From Dendrocalamus latiflorus (taxonomy: Eukaryota; Streptophyta; Magnoliopsida; Poales; Poaceae): 64,000 bases of DNA. Position 1 is the stretch's first letter; each line of letters opens with the position of its first letter. Under the pieces are notes generated by a model. It searched no databases and was not told where the DNA came from. It was given only the letters and a program-made list of their open reading frames with translations. The stretch is taken from positions 7,927,077 through 7,991,076 of the forward strand of contig CM029647.1 of the NCBI GenBank assembly GCA_017311315.1. The letters are read 5' to 3'. Position numbers and translations under genes: made by a program. Positions 1-11,547 of the stretch are shown in pieces.

Positions 1-1437
1 TCACAAACTACAGCTAAAAAAACCAGTCACAGTCACGCGAGCGAATATGTTCTAACCCAACTGCAAACACAAAGCGATAGACATGCATATCCATCGAGAC
101 GCGCGTGCCAGACTCTGCCTCATATCTAGAGTAGATTAGTGTCTTAATTTTGATTTTTGAGACCCGACCGAGTACTTGGCTAAAGTGGCTGCACGGTCCA
201 AAGGTAGATACACATTGCAGAGTGTCGAGATCAAATCTTATGTCCTGTGTTGAAACGAGTGAAAAATTTTCTGTTCCTGCAAAAAAAAAACCTGATTTAT
301 ATGAAATTCCTACGTTTTAAATAGGCTCTTAGATAAAAATATATTCTCCCAAGTACTGCATAGTATAGTAGTAATGGAGTTAGGGCACTATAAACATAGA
401 AGTGTCTAGATATCACCCGGATGTTCATCTAAATTTTTAATCGTTAGATTAGAGATCAATGAGCCCTTATTTTTGAAAGAGAAGATTTTTTTAAGAAGGA
501 GGGGGTAGAATTCAGAGGGGAGAGAATTCATGGCCATTGGAATTTTAATCCAACAGTCTTAAATCTGAGTAATAATTAGAAAAAAACATTCAGATGATGT
601 TTAACAAAACCCAATATTGTATTCATGCGATCCAAGTAGACCCTAGAAATATCTCAACGTACGGAATCCTTCGTTGCAGTTGAGCAGAAGTACACCAAAT
701 TTCGTTCAGCCAGGGCAACTAGTCCCCGTATATACACGGAGTATGTTTCTTCACTGAAGTTGCCAGGCGCACTATGCATGCATCTACTACTTCAGAGTCA
801 TTTTTTTCTTACTTCACTTAACCATTGCATGCAAGGGCAGTGTCATCGACTGATAGGCATTTGACACTGTTGAATTAATCGCCAACGATGACATGGATGA
901 TAGAGGCCCCGCCATACAGTACCTACTTCAGGGTAGCCCTTATCCGCCTGCATGTATGACCGAATTGGACTTCAGTACAGCAGCAATACAGCGCTTGGCA
1001 ATGTCTGCTGTTGGCAGCAAAGTAATCGAAAAACGTTGATTTCAACATGGAAATTAAAAGCTTACTGAAAATTTTACTGCCGGAGAACACTTCTGCTCTA
1101 ACGATTTCGACATTCTGCATAACCGCTCAAATCCGTGTCTCGCACTAATTAAGTGTGTGACTTCAGCGCTCATACCATATTGAGCTCACTGAAACTAGCT
1201 AGCTAGCCTAAACAATGAACAACATTAGCCGACATATTTGCACCTTTTCTTTTTGGAGCGCTGCAACGGGCCCAAAAGCGTGTGCAAATTGGCATACTAT
1301 ATACAGCACGCCATTCAGCAGCATTAATTATACCGAGGATTCTCTTATGGTCTTACTGTCTTAGCACAACAACCAGGTAAAGCAAAGCATCAAAGCAACG
1401 AGAAGATAAACAAAACTATAGATGTGATGATCTAGTT
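1..1437. other. Intergenic, no gene recognised
   Basis: AT-rich sequence without a long open frame, splice-bordered exon or recognisable domain on either strand. The part just before 1662 is the 3' side of the minus-strand glutaredoxin gene and probably holds its 3' UTR. No transposon ends were recognised. Confidence 0.5.
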
Positions 1438-1661
1438 TTGATCTTTCTCAGAACACTCATCGCTCACAAATCATTCTTTCAATATATAATACAAAGAGGT
1501 ACAACTGAAAGATCATGGCTACTAATTAATCTGATGACCTTCCGAAAATTAAGTATCCGCACGCATTATATGTATGATCAGTTGATCACTACCTCACTAG
1601 CTAGCCTCAAAGTTGTGATCACATACTGTACGTACGCACCAGGCATTCAGGCATCGTTGTC

Positions 1662-1976
1662 TCAGAGCCACAGGGCGCCGGCTTCACGTAGGAGCGGCAC
1701 GAGCTTGCCGCCGAGGTGCAGCGACATGACCTGGTCGGTGGGGCCGACGAGCTTGCCGCCGATGAAGACGGCCGGCACGGGCGGGCTCCGGCCGACCATG
1801 AGGGCGAGCGCCCTCTCGATGTCCTTCCCATTGGGGTCCTTGTCGAGCTCGTACACCGTCCAGTTCACGCCGAGCTCGGAGAAGAGCGTCTTCACGGCGT
1901 GGCACATGCAGCAGTTGCTCGTGCCGAAGATCACCACCGCGCGCTGCGACGCCAGCTTCGCCACCCTATCCGCCAT
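1662..1976 (-). CDS. CC-type (class III, ROXY-like) glutaredoxin
   Basis: A 104-residue, single-exon, plant-specific CC-type glutaredoxin. The redox site CCMC lies at residues 22-25 in the context TSNCCMCHAVKTLF. The glutathione-site loop is PPVP (about 65-68), followed by FIGGKLVG. The C-terminus has an L-x-x-L-L motif (about 82-86) and ends in ALWL, the two short motifs known from family work to support binding to TGA bZIP factors and TOPLESS-type recruitment. An in-frame ATG 12 codons upstream exists, but the MADRV start fits the usual family length and N-terminus. CC-type members typically act in nucleus and cytosol in development, nitrate signalling or defence; which role applies here cannot be read from sequence. 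Coding GC is far above the flanks, as is usual for intronless grass GRX genes. Class assignment is secure; the exact orthologue is not. Confidence 0.93.
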   Translation of the reverse strand: MADRVAKLASQRAVVIFGTSNCCMCHAVKTLFSELGVNWTVYELDKDPNGKDIERALALMVGRSPPVPAVFIGGKLVGPTDQVMSLHLGGKLVPLLREAGALWL

Positions 1977-2107
1977 TGTCTTAACTGAATCTCTCACTGC
2001 ACTGCACTTCACTTGCTCGATCGATCGGCTGAGCAGCTAGGCTTTTGTTTCGTGCAGTTTGTGATATCTGTGATGTGCTATGTATGATGGTGATGACCAA
2101 ACGAGGC

Positions 2108-2117
2108 TTATTTATAG
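2108..2117 (-). promoter_or_regulatory. TATA box of the glutaredoxin gene
   Basis: On the minus strand this reads CTATAAATAA, a near-consensus plant TATA box about 130 bp upstream of the chosen ATG. A transcription start near 2080 would leave a 5' UTR of about 100 bases, which also disfavours far-upstream starts. Confidence 0.7.
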
Positions 2118-2336
2118 ATGACGGCCGGGCAACTGGGCAAAGAGGAGGAGATGGTGGCCGGTGCAATGCAAGCCTGAGGTGTGAGGGGATAACTAATGGA
2201 GTGGCTAATTGGGGAATGTCCTCTGTTGAGAGATTCTACTACTTTTGCGATCTTTGCTTTCGGGAGGGGCCAGCATTCTACAGTTGAAGTAGTATATGAT
2301 ATGCTTTTATATACGATGTCTCAAATAAGTAGATAT

Positions 2337-2462
2337 GATCGAGCGTGAATTTTAAAAGAGGAACTGCTAATATTTTGTGACAATTAAGATGTTGAAAATG
2401 ATCGAGCGTGAATTTTAAAAGAGGAGCTGCTAATATTTTGTGGTAATTAAGATGTTGATATA
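2337..2462. repeat. 63-bp tandem duplication in the glutaredoxin upstream region
   Basis: Two head-to-tail copies (2337-2399 and 2400-2462) begin with GATCGAGCGTGAATTTTAAA and differ at only a handful of bases. They lie about 360-490 bp upstream of the glutaredoxin ATG, so they could duplicate regulatory sequence. Confidence 0.85.
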
Positions 2463-4091
2463 TAAATCTTGGAATATCCACCATAAACCACCCGATTACG
2501 CAAATAGCGGAAATCAAACTTTGGTCTTAGTCCATATCGGTGGCACACCAATACTACTGAATGCATCCAAAGACACACGGGCTCATTTCCTGCCATTTGA
2601 TTAATATTTGAGAATGAACTTTTTTGGATGGTGGTGTTAAAATTGCTTCTGATTGATTTTTTTTTGCGAGAGCTGCTTCTGATTGATTCATTAAGTTGGC
2701 TGATAAACTAGGATTGGATCCACCCTAATTAATTGCTTCCTTTTCCCATTTCAGTATGACAAAGAATACCCTTTGGAGTGGACATCATGAAGCACATTTT
2801 TTGGATGCCATTGGCCTAAACCCCCTTTGTTTAATGGCTTACTTTGTATTTTCGACGTTCCCCATAACAGCATGATGAATTTCCACGTCGAGGTCGGAAT
2901 AAATCGGCAGGATTAACTAATCGATGAATTTCCAACGCCAAGCAGGCACTCAAAGAATAAAGGGTTCCCTTGGTACCCTATTGGATGTCAGGAGAATAAG
3001 CATATTACTAAAAAAATGAAGCAATTAAGCAGGTAGTAACCGCCCTATCTACCATTTTTTTGGCATTAGATATGTGATGATCGTGTTGAATTGACCGGTG
3101 ATATACGCAGGTAAACAATTGATATTATTCTCTGCTTTTAGGAGCATGATACACCTAGGAAGAATACCTCTACTAATATCACACCCAAGAAAATTCAGCC
3201 ACATGTTCGGCATTTCTGTTCAGAGTGATAATTGTGTTATTTTTTTTGTTCCACTAGGCATATTTTAAATTTATTTTTGATTTGTCGGTGATTGAATTGT
3301 CGGTCTTACGAAATAATATAAGGAAAATGATTAAAATTTTTTGGGAGAGAACATGGATGCTTTTTTATTACTATGAACTGGTTATAGAACTACCCTCAAC
3401 AAGACGAAAGACTAGCCATAATTATACTGAATTGATTGAGATATGAATTCGTTCGAAAAAGAGATTGATCCTTTATGCCCTCATCATCTAGCCTTAAACA
3501 CCAATGAAGAGATGCATAATTATATGCCGGGAAAGACGGTTTATGAAACCAGCTCGTCTGGTTGAGGAGGCAGCTATTGTCAGAGAGAGAATGTCTGATC
3601 GTCGGTTGTTGTCAGCGGGAGACAAATGTGAGCAACAAACGTATGACAATTATTGTCAAAGACTCAGGACCGAAGTATCATACTGTTTCGAGTGGATAAG
3701 GCACGTGTTTCATCCATTGCACAGAAGGAATATCGTAGAATCAGATCCAAAGACTAGTTCATAGACTCTTCAAATAGTCATCTAGTTAGGCAGCACACAT
3801 AATGTCTCTTCAGCCAGGGGCACTCGGGATGCAAACTCTGAAGGTTTACAACCACGGGGTCTCTTGATCTTAATTATATATTAAAGTGTATTTAGAGATT
3901 TATTCAATCCTTGTCATGAATGATGTCTCTACACTCACGGTATAAAATGACAGATAAAAAAACTATAACGAGGTGTTTTTTCTTTTGAGATGATGAAGAG
4001 TTTTTTTAAGGTAAGTGAAGAGTTTTTTTGGGGCATTTTTGAGGAGCATACCGCACAGTAAGTGAAGAAAGATGGATTTTCTGCAGAAAAC
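2463..4091. other. Intergenic between glutaredoxin and SDH4
   Basis: Divergent intergenic region shared by the minus-strand glutaredoxin and the plus-strand SDH4. Apart from the small insertion at 2645-2688, only AT-rich single-copy-looking sequence and short open frames were seen. No conserved domain was recognised. Confidence 0.5.
2645..2688. repeat. Short T-run insertion flanked by 14-bp direct repeats
   Basis: GCTTCTGATTGATT occurs at 2645-2658 and 2675-2688 around about 16 bases of T-run plus GCGAGAGC. This looks like an extremely truncated antisense insertion of a poly(A) retroposon with its target duplication; simple slippage is an alternative. Confidence 0.45.
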
Positions 4092-4204
4092 AGCCCATTG
4101 ATTTTACGGGCCAGGTTTTCTGAGCCCAGGCCGAGAAGGTAGAGATACCCAATCGGATTGAGATTAGATATGGGCCTTGTACACATGGGCCTTCATACTG
4201 GGCT
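4092..4204 (+). promoter_or_regulatory. Cluster of site II (TGGGCY) motifs upstream of SDH4
   Basis: Five TGGGCC/T-type motifs occur in about 110 bp: AGCCCA at 4092-4097 and 4123-4128 (reverse orientation), TGGGCC at 4171-4176 and 4186-4191, and TGGGCT at 4199-4204. Site II elements are known to be enriched in promoters of nuclear genes for plant OXPHOS and ribosomal proteins and to be bound by TCP factors. The location about 115-225 bp before the SDH4 ATG, plus a GA-rich run at about 4291-4311 in the likely 5' UTR, fits such a promoter. Binding itself is inference. Confidence 0.6.
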
Positions 4205-4317
4205 TGGCCATGTCTGCTTACGTGTACTCACTTGTCTTCTACTCCTAGCTCTACTACTACCTTCTTTCCTCTTCGCCCTCCCTGCTAACCCGAGAGAGAG
4301 AGAGAGAGACGGGGAGA

Positions 4318-6828
4318 ATGGCGTCGCGTTTCCTGACCCGATCCAAAGCCCTAGCGCTCGCCCTGTCCCGCGCCGACGCGGCCGCACCGCCGCCGCTCGC
4401 GGGTGCCCGGTGCCTCCGCACGCTCTCCTCCCTCCCCCGCGATCCGGCCGCCGCCCCGTCGCCAGGGCAGCCGGAATTGGGCTCACCGCTCGGCCTCTCC
4501 AAGGTTCACCTCTCCCTCTGACAACCTAAGTGGCTGTTTGGATCAAACCAACACGCGGCATGTTTGAGGTGATGGGCTGTAAGCGAGATGCCCTAGTCGT
4601 ACGTGCTCGATCTGATATTCTTGTCCGAATGTCTGATTCCGTTCTGTAAGGACTTTCTTTGCATTGTGTTAGGAGGTTGTGTTTGAATTATTAGATTGCT
4701 ACCTTATAGACCTGATGAATGGAGGAAATTTGTAGTTAGTAATTCTAGTTATGCTTGTATACCTAGTTTTAATGTGGGTTCGTGAAGATCATGGGGACGA
4801 TGAGGGAAAATGAAGGAAACATTGTGCCTGGCTGGACGGTGGGAAAACAGGAAAGGTTAGGATTATGGTAGCGAGTAGAGTATAAAGCTCATTGCGGGTT
4901 ATGGTGGGATGGAAAGTGAGCTCGCAGCCACTTTGCCTTTGTGCTGGCTCATAGCATTGCTAAACTCATCAAATTTGGGGACGAAAATTGAACAAAACAA
5001 TGCATAGTGTTTACAAACACTCACCAAGATTGGCGTTCTACATGGTGCAAGAGTGAATAAATATGACGTTGATTTAGGGATGTAGCCAGTGAAGCTGAAA
5101 GTAAAGTGGTCATTTTACATAAACAAAAAAAAATTCGTTTCTTTCTTTTAGTTTGTTTTGCAAATGTGTTTCACACCTTCACTTAAATTCCAACCCGCAC
5201 TAGTGGATGATTGGAGGGTGCTCCATACCTTCACAGATATATAAAGACCCTTTTTATAATTTTTTGCCATGCTAAAATGGTTCAATGATGGGTGATTCCT
5301 GCCAATAATCTATTATTGGTGATTATGCAAAATTGCAAATACGATCTTTCCTTGCGGGAATAGATACTTTTGATTTCTACCATCCATTTACTCCCTCTAA
5401 TAAAAAGTATACGACGTTTTAGAAAGCTAGCAGTCAAACTTCCTTAACTTTGACCACTAATATATAAAAACTATGTGTATTGGTCATGTGAAAATGGTAT
5501 TATTAGATTAGTCATGAAAAATATTTTCATAATATAAAATTTTATATTATTTTATTAATATATTCATATAAAAAGTAATGGTTAAAGTTGCATAGACTAT
5601 GTCGATGTCCAAAACATTATATATTCTTGAACAGAGAGAGTAGTTGTTATTATCTTTTCTATTGCAGACGCAACAAATTGATAGAATTATCTAGGATTAG
5701 TAGCCACATGCTCACATCTTTAGACTTACTATATGTTGTCTACTTGACTACCTAGTAGAACTGTAGATAGGACATACTTGGTGTGAACTTCATTGATGCT
5801 GCTTCACACAAGCTTCATATGCATTGGCCAATGGTAGCTGTTCTTCTGTGGTCTGTGGAGGACGAAAATATAAAGGAGGAACTGGAATTTGTCATCTTGT
5901 ATGGAAAACAAGGAATACTGTAGTAAGTAGGACTCGAAATGCATGGTTTGTGAGTCTGTTCTATCTAATTATCTATGTATCTTACCGATGAAACACTAAA
6001 GACCAATGGTACATTTGGTTTGCTTGACTGGTCAGTGATCATATTTAGCAAGCTCCATTTTAAAGAGAGCCACATTGTACATTTTTAATGAACTTGCTCT
6101 TCATATGTACTTATACTCTCATGATTGTCTTGTTCAATGCATGAGTTTATTGTATTCCTAATCATTTATTTTTGTGGTACCTTTTTATTTTCCCATATGC
6201 AAACAGATTATAGGATATGAGCAGACATATCGACTCAGTGGCACACAAGTATTACCTCGTTGGTTTTCTACTGGAGCGTCCAATGGATCTTCTGTTCAGC
6301 AGGTGCAGGTTTGTCCAGTGTCCCCAGTGCCAGTTATATAGGACTTCTGCGTTTGTTAGTTTGTTTTCTCACTTCCCACCAGTCAATGCTAGATGCTTGC
6401 AAATTCAAAGCTTCTTATTCTTGTAGATCTCAAAGACATCGCCTAAGACAATTGCTGGGATGGCACAATCTGATGCACTGAAAACACAAGAGGGAACCTC
6501 GAAGGTTACAGCATTCAGTCCATTAGAAGCAACTGTTGCCAAACCCAGAAACAGTCCATTGACAAGCGAAAGCTTGAAAGTGAGGCGGTCCGAGCTATTA
6601 ACAAAAGTTACATTTTACATTATCCCGTCTCTGCTTCTTGTGTCAAAGAACAGCTTCAGTACTTCTCTTCTGGTCATGTCAGTATTCCATCAAGTCTACA
6701 TGTTCCACAAGGAGATCTTTCTAGACTATGTGCACCACGAGATTACCAGAAAGTGGGCTTTGATATACTTCAAGCTGCTTTTGGTAATCATGGCCAAGGA
6801 CACAATAGTCTACTTTGATTTATTCTAA
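4318..6828 (+). CDS. SDH4: Succinate dehydrogenase subunit 4 (complex II membrane anchor), mitochondrial
   Basis: Three exons, 4318-4503, 6207-6302 and 6427-6828, all joined in phase 0 with GT-AG borders, give 227 residues. Exon 1 (residues 1-62) is an Arg/Ala/Ser-rich mitochondrial presequence beginning MASRFLTRSK. Exon 2 carries the conserved stretch around VLPRWFSTG. Exon 3 holds the hydrophobic core: helices around FYIIPSLLLVS (about 157-167) and TSLLVMSVFHQVYMF (about 173-187), then DYVHHEITRKW (194-204) and a last membrane segment ending MAKDTIVYFDLF. The DY pair is the conserved feature of SDH4/SdhD near the quinone site. The protein helps anchor the SDH1/SDH2 dimer in the inner membrane and form the ubiquinone site. 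Exon 2 could instead end six bases later at another GT. Intron 1 (1.7 kb) contains a Stowaway MITE. Reading frames are intact. Confidence 0.92.
5391..5640. mobile_element. Stowaway-type (Tc1/Mariner) MITE in SDH4 intron 1
   Basis: A 250-bp AT-rich element begins CTCCCTCTAATAAAAAGTA and ends with the related inverted sequence ...GAACAGAGAGAG. It is flanked by TA on both sides (5389-5390, 5641-5642), the Stowaway target duplication. Confidence 0.85.
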
Positions 6829-7256
6829 GTCCGATGCGGTACTTTCTCGAGAGATGCATTAGGTACCCCGTATCCATCTGTAGACTGAAATAATCAAGAT
6901 GGACAAATGCCCAACTGCTGGTTCTTGTGTTCTCCAGTATCAACTTTGCTGTGTCTTTGTGCTCTTGGCTGGAATTCATTAATGGCCAACAAGTACCAAA
7001 CAATTTATTTCTTCAAGCAATGATCAGTTGTCCCTAAATCCCTGTTTAGATGGAGACAAGTTCGCCGTAGTTTTGTAATAATGGTATATATCAACCCTTG
7101 GAGTTATGTTTAATTATTGCTCGTATCTCGCCAAGTCATTCCAATTTCCATGTTTTTCGCCCTATTATAAGGTACTTTTACATTGTTGAGTGCTTTTGCT
7201 GTATAAAAGCACACGATGGTTTGTTTATTTCCCCCTCATCTAAATGCACCTATTCA
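6829..7256. other. SDH4 3' flank
   Basis: AT-rich sequence following the SDH4 stop codon, presumably 3' UTR and terminator. No separate gene was seen before the transposon at 7257. Confidence 0.5.
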
Positions 7257-7479
7257 GGGGGTGTTTGGCAGGGCTCCGGCTCCCGGATTCACCTTTGGTG
7301 GAGTCGGAGCCGTGCCAAACGGATGGAGATTCGCAAAAATCTGGAGCCGAGCGAGGTGAATCCACTCCAAAAATAGTACTAGCCAGGAGAAGCAGCCTTG
7401 GGGTGGATTCTCGTGGGAAGCTATCCAACCTAAAGCCAACGTACCCATTGAAGTCTAGAATATTTACCCGCAAATGCCA

Positions 7480-8130
7480 CCCATATACCCCCTGCCTGCC
7501 CCCCGTCGCCCCGCTGGCTCCCTCCCCCCTCTCACGCCCCACCTCCCCCCTTCTCTCGCGCCGTCCGCCTCCCCCCTTCTCTCGCGCCGTCCGCCTCTCG
7601 CGCCCCGCCGCCTCCCTCCCGCTTCCTCCCTTCCACTCTCGCGCCCCGCCGCTTCCCTCCTTCTCTCGCCCCGCCGCCGCCCGACACGCCGCTTCCCTCC
7701 CTTCTCTCGCTCCTCTCTCGCCCCGCCGCCGCCCTCCCGCTCCTTCTCACGCGCCCGCCTCCCGTCTCCTCCCGCTAGCGCCGGCCGCCGCCTCCCTCCC
7801 GCCTCCTCCCTCTCGGGCCGGCCACCGCCTCCCGCCTCCTCCCTCTTGCGCCGGCCGCCGCCTCCCTCCCGCCTCCTCCCTCTCGTGCCGGCCACCGCCT
7901 CCCGCCTCCTCCCTCTTGCGCCGGCCGCCGCCTCCCTCCGCCCGTGAGCACCGCCGGCTCCTTCCGCCCGTCAGCACCGCCGCCTCCCTCAGATCTGACG
8001 CCCCGCCTCCACCTTCTCTCGCGCCGCCTACTCCCTCCCCTCTCACGACGGCCGCCTCCCGCCTCCTTCCGCCCGTGAGCACCGCCGCCTCCGTCCGCCC
8101 GTGAGCACCGACGCCTCCCTCCGCCGTGAG
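7480..8130. repeat. C-rich tandemly repetitive tract inside the 7.3-9.2 kb element
   Basis: About 650 bp of CCGCC/CTCCC-rich sequence with local tandem copies of a 50-60 bp unit containing GCCGGCCGCCGCCTCCCTCC and CGCCCGTGAGCACCGCCG. Composition leaves all six frames open for long stretches (up to 286 codons), but the products are Pro/Arg/Ala low-complexity and are not credible proteins. Confidence 0.8.
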
Positions 8131-8137
8131 CACCACC

Positions 8138-8352
8138 GCCCATGTGCAATGTGCAATTTGGTTTGGTTTGGTTACAGTGTGCAATTTGCATACCTTTGGT
8201 TTGTATGATTTGCAGCAATGTGCAGATTATTTGATATGTGCAATGTGCAATTTGCAATGTTCAGATGATTTGGATTGCAATGTGCAATGTTCAGCTGATT
8301 TGGATTGCAATGTGCAATGTGCAGATTATTTGATATGTGCAATGTGCAATTC
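8138..8352. repeat. GTGCAATGTGCAA-type tandem repeat
   Basis: Irregular repeats of GTGCAAT, TTGCAATGTGCAATGTTCAG and GATTTGGATTGCAATGTGCA follow the C-rich tract within the same element. The local unit is about 26-60 bp. Non-coding in appearance. Confidence 0.75.
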
Positions 8353-9201
8353 GTTCTGCTCAGTAGGAGGTTAAAATGAGTTGGATTGCTATGGTTGGCT
8401 TAGATTTTGTGTTGTTGCCGGCATTAACACCGAGGAGATGTCATGTATGATACGTAAATAACATGAGCTTGTGCATACACTGCAGAATGTTAGAAATTGT
8501 AAATAAGAAGTTTTTGTATGCGACATCGTATGATGTAAAGACCTGCAAGATATGGAGATCACTACTGCCTGTTCATTGCGGTTCATGAATGATATGAGCT
8601 AAGGACATGTGTTGTTTCAATTTTGCTCACTGATTTCCTGTTTCTCTGAATCTTTCATTATCCACTGTGATATGTAATTCTCAAAACTATGCTTCTGTGG
8701 TCATTTCGTATCTATTTTTAGCTATCGAAGAGATCAGGACAAATGCTTTTTATCTTATGCACAAACCATTTACCTATATCATTGTGATCTCATACAATAA
8801 TTGTGATAATTATATCTATATCATTTACCTACGATATTGTCATAAATTTGCATCTGTATAAGAAAATTGCTCTTAAACTCATAGGTATAGCTACTGGCCG
8901 AGGTATTGCCGACCCTAGTTCGCCATGAGAATGTTCTACATAAAACTACACCACCGGTCAAAAAGGAAAAAAGAGAAAGAAAATCTAGTTAAATTAAAGT
9001 GTCAAAACTAGGGGTAACATGGTCTATTTCCCTCAAATCTCCTCTTTTATGAATCTGGAGCCAACTCACTAGCCAAACGCTTTTCAGAGGCAGCTCCAGA
9101 TTCTCAGAGAAGTGGATTCTCGGAGAATCCAGAGCAGAAGCTGAAAAATAAGAATCTGGAGCTCTACCAAACAGGCCCTCAGTGTGATTGATTCAGCATT
9201 A

Positions 9202-11542
9202 TGTAACACCCCAGCCCTTCCTAGAGCCTAGGGTGCTATTACTATAACTTACCATCTCAATTTTTGCGTTGCTAATAAAAATTTTCCTAGCACCTTCCCT
9301 ATTTTTATGATTACCAACAGGGAGCAATCAACACACACACACATATAAAATAATTGCAACATGACAAGAATTATATATCACATATAACTAATTGCATATC
9401 ACACATAAACATAACATGAATAGAAACACTAGGGCTCCACACCCAAGAAGGCTCAAAACCACAAGCTTGAGAACATGCAACCAAAATTGGTGAGCATCAT
9501 AAGACCTAACATTTGAAGTTAGCACTGTCCGGAGAAACACATTATCCTCTCTAAGCAAAAGGGGACCGGTCGCGTCTTAATAACCTGCAACATTCCCAAA
9601 ACAATTTTGAACTAAGATTTAACTAAGCAACTTAACAACTATTTAATATGAACACTAAGTGACTAGGTAAACTGATATTTAATAAGCGTGGTGCAAAAGG
9701 GTCCACCCCATACATGCCGTCAATTAGAATCACCTAAAAAAAGTCAACCAAACAAGCGTGAGTCCAAAAACTCAGTAAGCACATCACAGAAACAATAAAC
9801 ATTGCCACACATATAAGCCATAGTCTAGCCATGTCATTTTCCACATGTTTCCACATAATCATTAATATAACCATGTCATTATTCTCGTTCTCATCACCAT
9901 CTTTTCATTAGTGCAATGCAATACCACTCTACATACTCATTTGCTTATACCGATATAGCCTGAATGAACACCCATCGATGTTCATCCTATCGTGGCCCCT
10001 CCTTGTTGGCACGGGGATTTCTTCACTTCCGTAGAGGCCTACTAAGGTAGGTCTTACATATCCACCCACGGTGAATTTTTTCTCATCATATAAGTGCACA
10101 CGATGCAAATGCATATGTCCATTGTCATTAACATGTTCCATCATTGTCATCATTTGCAGGGTAGCCTCATTGCTCACCCCGTTTCATCAACATTGTCATC
10201 GTCATAACATTAAACATTGCATATTTCATAACATTTACAGTCTACCATTCTACCATGCACTGGCCTGTTTAAACTCATGGGTGATGTGTGGACGGCGTGG
10301 ATCCTAAGCTAGCCTCTGAACAAACATCATCCATTTCAACTTATCGCTAAGACAATATATACACATACGAGCAAAAAATATCGCTCTTACGCACAAACCC
10401 GACACAAATAATCCCTCCCTCACTAGACACCTTCCCACGGTCCCGGTGTTCAACCAACCATAATATAAAGATTTCATCATCTTTATTCGCGGATTGAATT
10501 CTACACGCTTAACATCTCTCTTTACTCACTATCGGACCGAACAAACATGCCATCTAACCTTTCTCTTCTCTAATATCTATTATTTCCTCTTTAATTAGTT
10601 ACTAACCAATCTTACATTACTTTATCAACCAATAATTAATTTATACCCAATCACCTACATTACTTAACCTATTCGGCTACACACCGACAGCCCCAACCTT
10701 CTACTAGCAGCTACTACTATGACTCTCTTCATCCATTCTTCCTCCCCCTCAATAAATTAACAAGATCTACTGCCATAGCACCAATTACACTACCGAAGTA
10801 TTCCTATTAATAATCGATATTGTGACTTCTACACAAATCAATAATCAAGCGGGGGGAAGGAATCAAAGCGTTACCCTAGCCCTGAACGACTGGATTGGGG
10901 CCCTACCTTCTTTTTCTCTTTTCTTATTTTCTTTCTCCTCTTCTTTTCTTTCTCCACGGCCGACTCTTCTCTTCCTCTTCCGTTTCTTCTTCTTAGCTGG
11001 TTGCCCTCAGTCCCGGCCAAATCCTTTCCTCCTCTAACCCAGCCGGTTCTCCCTTCCACCTTCTCCCGGCATGGCGCAGCAACAACCGGCCTTGGCATAG
11101 CTCGACCCTAGGAGTCGAGGCCCGCTGGGGAGCAACGACGCACCAGGGAGGTGGCTGAGGGCGGAGCGCAGGGGGATGGTGACGCCGATCACTGGGTGAG
11201 CCGGTAGCTAACCAGGCGGCGCTCGGCTATGGCTTGGCTGGAGGGCGAAGGCGACGGCAGCCGCGACAGGGGACGTGTGCGGGCGACAACAGTGCATGGT
11301 GGCACAGGGCGACGCTGGTAGCAGGGGGACGGGGATGGCGAGGCGTGGCCGGAGGAACGACGGCGTTGGCGGCGGGGTGACGGGCAGCAAGCGCAAGTGG
11401 AGGCGGCAGCGGTAGCACGGAGGGGAGGAGCAAATCGGCTTTTGCCTCCCCCTTCTTGGCTCTCTCTTATGGGAGTGGCTTGGGCTGGACTAACTAGGCC
11501 TTAGGCCTGGCCCAACCGCCCCAAGACTTTTTTAGTATTACA
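9202..11542 (+). mobile_element. Solo LTR, gypsy-like TGTAACACCC class (2.34 kb)
   Basis: The segment starts TGTAACACCCCAG and ends GTATTACA, the TG...CA structure with short terminal inverted repeats. The 5-bp target duplication CATTA lies immediately outside (9197-9201 and 11543-11547). No gag, pol, primer-binding site or second LTR is present, so this is a solo LTR left by LTR-LTR recombination. The TGTAACACCC start and long length are typical of Ty3/gypsy LTRs in grasses; lineage is inference. Short open frames within it are not credible genes. Confidence 0.8.
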
Positions 11543-11547
11543 CATTA

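Larger units (their letters stand above)
7257..9178. mobile_element. Non-autonomous PIF/Harbinger-like DNA transposon (1.9 kb)
   Basis: The left end reads GGGGGTGTTTGGCAGGGCTC and the right end, inverted, GGGCCTGTTTGGTAGAGCTC. Further subterminal inverted similarity involves variants of TCTGGAGC. A 3-bp repeat TCA flanks both ends (7254-7256 and 9179-9181), matching the 3-bp duplications of PIF/Harbinger, although TWA is usual. No transposase or Myb-like ORF is present; the interior is a GC-rich pyrimidine tract and a GTGCAAT-type repeat. The superfamily rests on termini and duplication length only. Confidence 0.6.

Noticed and set aside
7244..8104. 286-codon Pro/Ser/Arg frame and the minus-strand Arg/Gly frames over the C-rich tract
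   Set aside because: Pure low-complexity composition inside a transposon; all six frames are open for the same reason.
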